Assembly (NCBI RefSeq): GCF_014066305.1
Contig: NW_023501089.1
Location: 310,001 to 374,000, forward strand
Reading direction: 5' to 3'
DNA: 64,000 nucleotides
DNA from: Letharia columbiana
Taxonomy: Eukaryota > Ascomycota > Lecanoromycetes > Lecanorales > Parmeliaceae
Below the pieces are notes generated by a model. It had not been told where the DNA came from, did no database searches, and saw only the letters and a program-made list of their open reading frames with translations. The translations under genes and the position numbers were made by a program. Position 1 is the first letter of the stretch; each line of letters starts with the position of its first letter. This document shows positions 55,157 to 64,000 of this stretch, in pieces.

Positions 55157-58100
55157 ATGGCGACGCTAGCAAGTCTGGAGACGAGTCCATCGAAAGTCAA
55201 CAGCATCAGGGAGCGCGAGCTCTACCGCTACTTCCAGCCTCCAGAGTCCCCCAAGCAACAAGAGACTCTCAGCGTCCATGCCGCATCCTCACCTAACACC
55301 ACCCTCACGGCTCTGGCACAGTTATGTGCCCTCCGACTGCACGCGAAGAGGGCAATGATCAGGTGGGCTTTCCACGACGATTGCGGAATGTGGAGCTGAT
55401 TTTCCTTAAAGCGTGATCGACCGAGAGAAGCAGTACTTCGTTGCCGAGTCTACCAAGACACTGGACCTCGTGAATAACAGCAAATCGGAAGAAGAAGGTG
55501 ACGGGCTGTGGTTCGGATGTGGAACCGTCGACAAGTCGGGGAGACTATGCGAGAAGACCATTGAATTACCGCCCTCCTTGGCCTGTTCTCCATCTGTGTT
55601 AACAGTCACAGACCTCTCGAAAGACGAGCGATTCAATCGATTACCATTCGTTACCGGACCTCCATATTTCAGATTCTATGCGGGAACACCTTTGACTACG
55701 AACAAGGGGGTCAACATTGGCTCCCTGTTCATCCTCGATGATGTGGCACGGCCTCAATTAAGCAATGATCATGAGCTATTCCTCGCTACTATTGCGCAGA
55801 CGGTCATTAAGCATATGGAGATTACTATGGAGGCCGACGAGCGTAAGAAGGTGATGAGGCTTTCCCTGGGTATGAACGCATTCGTGGAGGGAAAGAGCAG
55901 GCTAGTGCTAGATGACCTGACACACAAGATGGGGATGGCTCACAAAAACTGCTCTAACAGCGACGGCGGACTGACAAAAAAGAGAACTGATAGCGGGAAC
56001 AAACCATTGATGAGCAACAATGGGACCCATAGTGATCAAGACTCTTCTCAAGAGGACTCGGATTTTGGCAAGACCAGTAGAAATGTGGACACGGGTCATC
56101 GGATGACATTTGCAAGGGCAGCAAACATACTTTGCGAATCTCTAGAGATCCGCGAAAGAGGAGGCGTAGTGTATTTCGATGCGACATCGCGGCATGGTAC
56201 AGAGACTCGCGATTCCCATGACCGAAAATCCCAAAGACCCGCTGAGATTGTCAGCTACTCTACGCCTGAATCAGATCTATTCCTTGAGAACCAACCATCT
56301 GAGACGAAGTCCTTCAAACCCGTCGATGAGACTTTGCTGCACAGCTTGCTCGCCCGGTATCCTCGTGGGAAGTTGTGGTCCTTTGACCGAGACGGTAGCT
56401 TATCATCCTCGGAAGAGGAGCCCCTATCTCCTAGGGAGCGAACCAAGTCTGAAGGTAGCAGACAAATTCGAGCCAATAGGAAGCAGATCGAGGCCGTGCT
56501 TCTTCAGCAACATTTTCCGGGTGTTCGCCAGTTGATCTTCTCCGGTCTATGGGATGCTTCTTCAAGCCGCTGGTTTACTGGTGGCTTTGCGTGGACTACC
56601 TCTAGTCGTCAAATTTTCTCACGGGAGACGGAGCTCAGTTTCTTCATGGCTTTTGGAAACAGCGTCATGGCAGAAGTGTCTCGGCTGGCATCGATCGCGG
56701 CAGACCGTCAGAAAGCGGACTTCATAGGATCCATTTCTCATGAGTTTCGATCACCCTTAGTAAGTTATTGCTACACTCACTGTGGACGATCCGCTAAAAG
56801 TGTTCAGCATGGCATACTTGCTAGCGCAGAGTTCTTGGCCGACACCGAAGCAGATGCATTCCAAAGCAGCCTGGTCGATACAATATCCTCATGCGGCCGT
56901 ACTTTGTTGGACACCATCAACCACATCCTCGATTACAGCAAAATCAATTCGTTCGAGAGGAATTGGCGCAACGTACGCAAGCCAGGGTCGAGGGCAAGAG
57001 GAGCGGCAAACCGCCGAATAGCTGACAAGGAAGCGCCTCCAATGATGAACATCTACGCGACCGTGGATGTCGCAGCAGTCACAGAAGAAGTCGTTGAAGG
57101 GGTGTACGCAGGCCAGATCTACCAGGACATTAGTTCGACTGAAGCGACCGACTTCTCTAACGGAGCTAAAGCTGAAGCTCTTGATCGGGGCATACATGTT
57201 GGCAATCAGTCCCGTGTGAACAAGGCCAGCGCGGCGAAGGCGGTAGAGGTTATACTGGACATTGCTCACGAAAACTATGTCTTCACTACGCAACCAGGGG
57301 CGTTAAAGAGGGTAGGAACACGTTGCTCCATTCTGTGCTGAAGCTAACACGTCTCAGGTTATTATGAACATTTTCGGGAACGCACTCAAGTATACGCAAA
57401 AAGGATCGATTGTTGTCAAGCTAGCTCTTGGCCCTTCGAACCATGATGCAATGGAAGACACAGAGAGGATTCTGGAAATCAAGGTGATAGACACCGGCCG
57501 CGGCATATCGTCAGAATATCTTCGGACGAGTTTGTATAATCGTGAGTGACCCAAACCCTATCCCTGGTCAGAGCTGTCTGACCTTTTGAAGCTTTCTGTC
57601 AGGAAGACGTACTAGCAAGTGGTACCGGACTCGGTTTATCCATCGTCAAGTCGATCCTCACCATGCTCCGCGGTACAATTGATGTCCAAAGCGAAGTAGG
57701 GAAGGGGACCGACATCACAATTCGCGTACCACTGTCACGCGTGCCAGGGACTGATACACCAGTCTCCACTCCAAGTACAGATGTATCGGTCGATGGGACC
57801 TCTCAGGATGACTCGATGCGTATCCTCCAAGCTGATTATCAGGCATCAACAATTGCTCTGTACGCTTTTCACTCCACAGAGTTCCCGAGTGAAATGACAG
57901 AGGTGGGCCGGACGATCAAAACTTGTATCGAAGACTGGTTTGGACTCCGGGCATGCTTATCTTTGTCTGAGTTGACGTCCAAGGATATTATAGTCGTCGA
58001 CGAGAAAGATCTGGCCGAGCTTGTAACACAAAATGCTACACCCCTGCCAACTGTCGTGATATGCAGCAATTCCACCCGCTCTAAGGCTGCATCTCGTCAA

Positions 58101-59357
58101 AACATGCCAGCCGTCACAGAATTTGTATCAAAACCGTTCGGACCACACAAACTCGCTAAAGCTCTCCGACTGTGCTTAGACAAGGCCAGAGATTACCATC
58201 TGGGACTGACTCCAGTGATACCATTCTCAAGCGGAGGGCATGGTTCTTTGAAGTCGGAGGCAGGTACTGCAATACCACATTTAGAGCATCTGACGATTGA
58301 GACTGAAGATGACCTGCGCCCTCTCCGTGTCCAGACTAACGGTATCTTGACAGCGAGTGAGTCAGACAATGCTCAAATGGCTATTGACCACTGGAATACC
58401 GGTTCTTCAAATGACACCATTCATGGGACATTGAATGATGGTCAGAATTTCCCATTCCCTGACCAAAGTCAGCAAAATCAATCCGAAACAAATCCCATAT
58501 CACCTCGGTCGCCTGTGAAAGAGAATGTCGCAATGCGCGATCGGCCTATGGGTGATCTTACGAGGCGCGAGTCAAGACGTCCTCCCCTAATATCGAGAAT
58601 GACAGCACCGGCGGTGAGAACAGCTTTCCCGCATTCGCTTGATCAATCGTTCTATGACTCATCAGCTATTACCAAGCATGGTGAGACCGCAACGTTTGAA
58701 ACAGAGACGCCTTTGAGTGACGCAGCAAAAGCACATGTACTGAACGGAACGACTTCTTCAAGCCTCACGGCGTCGAACATGGCTCTTCACAATGGTGAGA
58801 CACCGAACAAGACGCCTAAAGCGCAGCCCCAGGAGCGAAACAAGCGTCCTCCAAGACTGCTTTTAGTAGATGACAATAAAATCAACCTGCGTTTACTGGA
58901 AACGTACATGCGGAAAAGAAAGTACAAGCTCGTCGACTCGGCTGAGAACGGTCAATTGGCTGTGCAGGCCGCCGAATCCCACGAGCATGGCTACGACATC
59001 ATCTTCATGGGTAAGTCCTCGCCCCTGCCATCTTTCCAGCTCGGGGAAGTCTAAAATATGGCGACAGATATAAGCATGCCCGTGTTGAACGGATTCGAAG
59101 CCACCCGAGCCATCCGCGACATCGAGGAAGCGCGCAGCCACAACCGAAGGGACGGCCACGGGCCCTCCCCGGCCTTGATCATCGCTCTGACGGGCCTCGC
59201 GTCCAGCAGAGACCAGAGCGAAGCTTTCACCAGCGGCGTGGATCTCTTCATGACGAAGCCCGTCTCTTTCAAAGAGGTCGGGCGCTTGCTCGACAACTGG
59301 GAAGCACACGGAGGCGTCAAGCCTTCGGAAGAGGAGGCGAATGGGAATGCCACTTAG
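55157..59357 (+). CDS. Hybrid histidine kinase (GAF-HisKA-HATPase-REC)
   Basis: Six exons (55157-55362, 55412-56759, 56808-57311, 57358-57541, 57592-59010, 59068-59357) give about 1,316 residues; all introns are 46-57 nt and phases agree. A GAF-like domain fills about residues 30-215 (AMISVIDREKQYFVAEST, IGSLFILDD). The phospho-accepting H box is FIGSISHEFRSPL followed after intron 2 by HGILASAEFL. The ATP lid has VIMNIFGNALKYT (N box), DTGRGIS (G1) and GTGLGLSIVKSIL (G2). The C-terminal receiver has RLLLVDDNKINLRLLE, the phospho-acceptor Asp in FMDISMPVLNGFEA split by intron 5, and TKPVS with the conserved Lys. No membrane helix, so it should be a cytosolic sensor feeding the Ypd1-Skn7/Ssk1 phosphorelay. 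The signal sensed is unknown. Confidence 0.95.
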
Positions 59358-59940
59358 CTGCATTCTCTTTTTTTTGTTACGCGCACAGGATTTTACGAAA
59401 TGTCACGTTGCATTGCATTGCATTGATACCACGGGCTTGTTTGTAGGCGGGGAGCCCGGCCTGCTCCGGAGATGGCACGGCGTGGCGTCTGGATACGGTT
59501 GGGGTGAGAGCGCTTTGCATAGGTAGACTTTGATGTCTGCGCGTGAATGGATATACGAGCGCCGCCGTTGGGCTTAGCCCTCGTAAATAGTAAGGGTTTG
59601 TTTAATGGGACTAATACTCTTGGTACGACAAGACCTTTTTGGACATCGACAACGCTTTGATGCGGTTTCGTTCATCATGGCGCCTGGATGCGATAAGGAC
59701 ATATTGGCTTGTTTGTCGCCTAACCGGACTAGCATACCTATATAAACGATTGACATCAAAGCTGTACATGATTCACATTGCATATCCAGCCTCGCGCATG
59801 GCGCCCTCCAAAGATGCCTTTCCTAAAGGGTATATACTAAACCAAGTGCCACCTATACAAAATCATTTCCCTGCCTCTGCTCGAAAACCAGATGAGAGAC
59901 GTATACGATCCACAGCCAAGCGAGAAACTAGCCTGATATA
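59358..59940. other. Convergent 3' region with GCATT microsatellite
   Basis: About 580 bp between the kinase stop and the PHD gene stop. A short GCATT repeat (about three units) is at 59,408-59,425. No gene recognised. Confidence 0.5.
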
Positions 59941-62577
59941 TCATCTGTATCGATGAGGCTTATGTGCCAAGGGTGAGCTTGGTGGCGCAAACGCTGCCCT
60001 TGCCGGCTCTCGTACACGTCCTCCGCGAACATTGGGGGTTGAGCCTGTGCAGAAGACACAGAGATGGACATAGGGCAGCTTGTTCGGGTCAAACCCGAGG
60101 CACGAGACATGTTGCCATCTGCGGCAGGATTCGCTGTGTAGGGTCAGTGCATTCTTGCGCTGTTGAACACGAAGACGCGAGACTCACCATTGTATCATGA
60201 CCTCACCAAAGTCCTCGGTAACATGGCAAACGCAGCGGGTACTGTCGCCGCTGCCGTTGCTCTCCCGACCCGTGGTTGGGGTTGACATGTCAGGATCTGT
60301 GATTGTGGTCGGTGAGATGTTGCTGTATGGGTCCTGGTATGCATGATGACCCGGAGTGTGGGACCCAGTGGTGTAATATGGGTGTAAAGGGCCGCCTGGC
60401 AAGGGGTATGCTCGGCGCTGACCTGTAAAACCATCCCTCGACCCTGACCGTGTTGCGTGCTTGCTGACTTTCTTCTGCGACCTCGACTGGAGAACCTTCT
60501 TCAGCTCAGATTGGGCGTCACCTTTATCATCATCAGTGTCGATGATCGTTTCACCTTCGCTTTCCACTTCAATCCTGCCGGCGCCACTGTAAGCCTGAGA
60601 GCTGTGCTGTGTATGGAGATTGGAGGACGTTCGCCGCGTAGATGACGGCTGGGCTGTGCTGACCGATCCCAGCGTTGACGTGTACGACGTACGCTGCGAG
60701 TGTGATTGAGGATCATTGAAGAATCGTCCAAACTTTGGCTGCTTTTGCCTTTGAGAAGGGAAAGCGAAGGATTGGGGCTGGCTCATCACCATTTCAGCAC
60801 TTGACGACGACGAGTCGCTCTCACTGTCTTCAGAATCACTGTCCACCTGTATTCCACTTTTGGACGCATGTTTGGTGTCATCTCCCACGACGGTCTTTGC
60901 CCTGCCACTGGCATCAACAGTCAGAGTGACCGAGGATCGTTTCCGTTGAGAATCACGTATGCGGCTCAGGCTTCGTCTATGTTGGAGGGATCTTGAGCCA
61001 GTATCTCGACGCTCCTTCGCATGCCCGTACGAATTTCGACTTCGGGAACGAGCAATAGCTCTAGCTTCGATGACATCGTCAATGTGATCACGCTCAACAC
61101 CAGATTGGCCTGTCTGATCGTCACGTAACGTCAGGAGAGCAGCTTTTACCGCTGGCGAATCATCAACCTCAGGTGCTCGCTTTCTCTTCGGTTTTCGGGC
61201 CAGTTGCATGTCAAGCTCTATCTGTGCATCACGCATTTGATGTGCATACGGCCGAAGCACATCATCTTGTATAGCCTGGCTCACAACGGGCATAGTTGCA
61301 ACGTCGGCAGCTTTACCAGGTGAGCTAAAAAGCAAGCTAGGATTGACGACATTTCCAGCAAACTTCCCTCGTGCTGAAGTGATCGTGTGACTGGGCGGTT
61401 CTGCATACGATGAACGTGGGAACGTTGCGATATCTTCGTGACTAGTATTGATAAGATTGAAGGCTGGCGAGGTTGGGAACTGCATTCCATTCGCATGATC
61501 CGATGGTGAGACGAAGGGATCCAAATTTTTTGGTAGCCCCATCCCGAAAGCAGTAAAGGTGTCGTCCATTGGAAAGTCAATGTTCATTGTGTCGCCTTGC
61601 TCAGGGTCCCAAAACAGCTTATTCTGTGGATATACAGGCGCCGTAGCTGGACCAGACATTGGAAAGCCAAAGCCATCTGGGGAGAATTGTAGGGCAGGGA
61701 ACTGTTGCGGTGATTGCTCCACCTGAGAAGTTGAGCCATAAGCGCCTTCACCCTTTCCAAAGTTTGGAAATGACATCCTTCTGCCCTTTTCTGCAGATTC
61801 TTTAACCAGTTGAGCTACTTGAGCTTGTTGTGCTTTTCGTCGTGAAGCAGATGTACTCGTTGGAGGTGGAGTCTGCATTGATCCAGCCGAGTTCATAGCT
61901 GTACCAGCCGAATGGTCGAAGCCGGTCTTCAGGGGAGTTATTGAAAACTCATCCGTGTTTAAGCGACGACGCTTGGATTCTGAGGTCGAAGAAGGGTTGG
62001 GAGAGGATGATAGTTGGCGAGACGGCTCTACCGGGGGCAACGGCAGGCTGGGGTTGGGTGACAAATGATGTACATGGGAGGCTATTTCTGTCTCGAGGTC
62101 TTGGCCTGTGGAAGGTATTTTAAACTCCGAGATCTTTGTAGGGCTTTTGGTAGGTGTCGTGAAGCTCAGTTGAGTCGGTGTCTTTAGATCAGGACTCGCC
62201 ACCGAGTGAAAGGCGGGACTCCAAGGGGATTGAGGACCATAGAATCTCGTACCCTGTTTTGGTGTTTGGAATGAGTTCAGGAAGAAGTTCGGAGACGTAG
62301 GCGTTTTGGTGGGTGTTGGAGGTTCACCCGCGTGGCTAAAGCTAATGACCATAAGTATGTCAGCATTTGCAAGTGCAAAGAAGCTCAGCCAAGCAGCACG
62401 CTTGTACCAAATCTGTATCCATCCGTCCCTCCCTCTGCTCTGGTGACCAGGCCAATAATCGGGCTTTCCTGTGCTAGGCCCAAAGAGCAACCAGACTAGC
62501 TAAAACAAAGGGCAAGATCACGCAGCACAGAATAAGAATGTGGAGGCGTACCTGTATTGCGGTAGTTCAAAACTCAT
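59941..62577 (-). CDS. PHD-finger protein, probable chromatin factor
   Basis: Exons 62577-62552, 62341-60188 and 60133-59941 give about 790 residues. The tiny first exon (MSFELPQY) joins SFSHAGEPPTPTKTPTSP across a 210-nt intron. Most of the protein is low complexity: Ser/Thr/Pro-rich, basic (SESKRRRLN, ARKPKRKRAPE) and an acidic serine run (DSDSEDSESDSSSSSAE). At the C-terminus a PHD finger spans the last intron: STRCVCHVTEDFGEVMIQ, then CESCRRWQHVSCLGF and YVHLCVFC, giving the C4HC3 zinc ligands. PHD fingers read histone tails in the nucleus, so a chromatin-associated role is inferred. Translating from an in-frame ATG at 62490 would include intron sequence. The last intron is 54 nt with a good GTGAGT donor. 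Confidence 0.85.
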
Positions 62578-64000
62578 AGCAAAGCATGGAATGGGTGTCA
62601 GAGTCGCTGTAGAAGAAGCCAACTGCAGCTGTGCAGTTGTTGTAGAGGTGACGTTGGAAGTTGAAATCGTAGCTTTCGAAGGTGTTGTATACGGACAACA
62701 GGTACGAGAGTAGAGTCGGGCGGACGAAGAAGTCTTAAGACAGCAAGAAGACTCTTATATAGAAGGTAGGCAAGCCCGTGAAAGGTCTGGCAGGCTTGAG
62801 GTAGACTTGTAGGAGCTCGGATGAATTTTGGACAAGGGTATGACGAGTTTTCGGGTTCTCTTCTTGTTCAGAGGTGCTCCGAGTAGCTCTGAGTACGCCG
62901 AGGTCGAAGACGCTGCCAGAGGAGGGTTTCTGAGTAGGGTCAGCTCAAGCCGCTTTCTTTGGAGAGACTGAGTTGGTAGGTCGGGAAGGGGGAAGTACCT
63001 AAGTCTTCGAGGCCGCGGGGACGGGACAGTTGGAAGATAGAAGACAGGTTGAAAGATAGGAGACAGGCGCAGGTTGATCAAGTGGTTCAGCTGAAGAGCA
63101 AATGGTGAAAGAAGAAGCGAAGAAGAAGTAAGCGAAGTAGTGCGGAGGAGGCCCCCAGCATTAGCACTGCCAATGCTTCCTAGAGCCGAAGGACCTTGTA
63201 GGGCACACTTTAGGTGCATGCATTCCACAGGCACAGGCCACAGATCAAGATTGAAAAAAAGAAAAAAGGCGGGACGGCATGTGAATCTCGCCTACAGTAT
63301 GGCAGCTACCGGTAGTCGCTCCTCGGCCGCGTGCAAGCTTCTTCCTTCAGCTTCTGGATTCTCAGCTATCGGTGTATTACTAGTGACCCTTTCCACAGAG
63401 AAGGGAGATGGAAATCATCATGATGATGATTAAAGTATGATTGATTTGATTGCTTTTCTACAACCTTAGGAAATTGGTAAGTTACCCATACTTCAAAATA
63501 CTCTATGCTACCATTCATTCCCACGCATTTTTGGCCCCTGTCCCGCGGCAATGACGCAGAAGTCGGAGAAGAGAAGCCCACCCCATTGACGTGCATAAAG
63601 CATGCAGTTAAAGCCTATCTCTGACACTATCTACCCCCCTGAGTGTCTCGGATGAACTCCTCAATAATATATACGACCTCTCCTTCTGTTCATTTAATAG
63701 GTATTCCCCAGGGTCTCGTAAATCGTAATCCTTCAGTTGGCTTAGGAGTCATATTTCTTTTGAAACTCCCACCTACCGTACCCATCGGCTCATCCGCCCC
63801 ACTAGGGACCGTTTAAGCCAGTCAAAGGTCGAGATTGACTTTCGCCTGTTAAGCGCCAACGCATTGGCCAGGTTCAGGGATCCGCATAGTTTAACCGCCA
63901 GGCTGGACGTAATTGGATTTTTGGTTATATTTGGGTCCATGACGAGCTTATGACTGTATTACCAGAGTATTTTTGGTCTGGCATGCGAGGAGAATCGAGG
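62578..64000. other. PHD gene 5' region and window end
   Basis: About 1.4 kb upstream of the PHD gene. A 159-codon minus frame at 62,755-63,234 is rich in Ser/Leu/Arg, lacks motifs, and looks like open leader sequence. A 56-codon minus frame near 63,775-63,942 (MDPNITKNPITSSLAV) is also open but unsupported. No RNA gene seen. Confidence 0.4.

Noticed and set aside
57312..57357. Frameshift in the histidine kinase
   Set aside because: A 46-nt intron with GTAGGA donor and CTAAC branch site explains the frame change and restores the N box.
62755..63234. 159-codon minus frame upstream of the PHD gene
   Set aside because: Low-complexity Ser/Leu/Arg composition, no motif, and a likely leader or promoter position.

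Overview
The window is nuclear DNA of a filamentous ascomycete (Pezizomycotina; a dothideomycete-like fungus is my inference, and the genus cannot be told). The evidence is many protein genes with short introns of about 46-90 nt (GT...AG, with CTAAC/CTGAC-type branch sites), an orotidine-5'-phosphate decarboxylase with the long internal insertion seen in this group, a hybrid histidine kinase, a fungal Mis12 kinetochore protein, a fungal rhodopsin-domain membrane protein, and AT-rich blocks that look mutated by RIP.

Layout. 1-4,990: decayed coding material, including the remains of a Zn2Cys6-type transcription factor. 5,000-9,900: a conserved block with MIS12/MTW1, a POA1-like macrodomain phosphatase (convergent), a fold-back repeat of about 490 bp, and an allantoate-permease-family MFS transporter. 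10,700-24,800: mixed, with a cytochrome P450 pseudogene, a small six-cysteine secreted protein, a broken membrane-anchored ectodomain gene, a GMC oxidoreductase with a frameshifting deletion, a GPI-anchored serine/threonine-rich wall protein and a rhodopsin-domain protein with two lesions. 25,091-25,755: an AT-rich block between 16-bp direct repeats. 26,045-27,336: fatty acid 2-hydroxylase.

28,000-51,000 is an accessory compartment. It holds several diverged, mostly damaged copies of one unrecognised gene family (a Cys-rich motif, then a GLGxxGEE...C block, a WII...RxIP block, a YLxxxxxxxRG...EI...DV block, and a charged, serine-rich tail). Two copies look intact (46,741-48,363 and 49,251-50,711); the others carry frameshifts. 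Between them lie three MITE-like elements, a RIP-degraded 1.9-kb Tc1/Fot1-sized transposon, a remnant of an NLR-type gene hit by two transposons, tRNA-like T-arm hairpins, and an intact GT90 glycosyltransferase.

51,000-64,000 is conserved again: URA3/pyrG, a five-exon DUF2293 gene, a six-exon hybrid histidine kinase divergent from it, and a PHD-finger protein convergent with the kinase. I found no rRNA, no CRISPR array and no intact tRNA.
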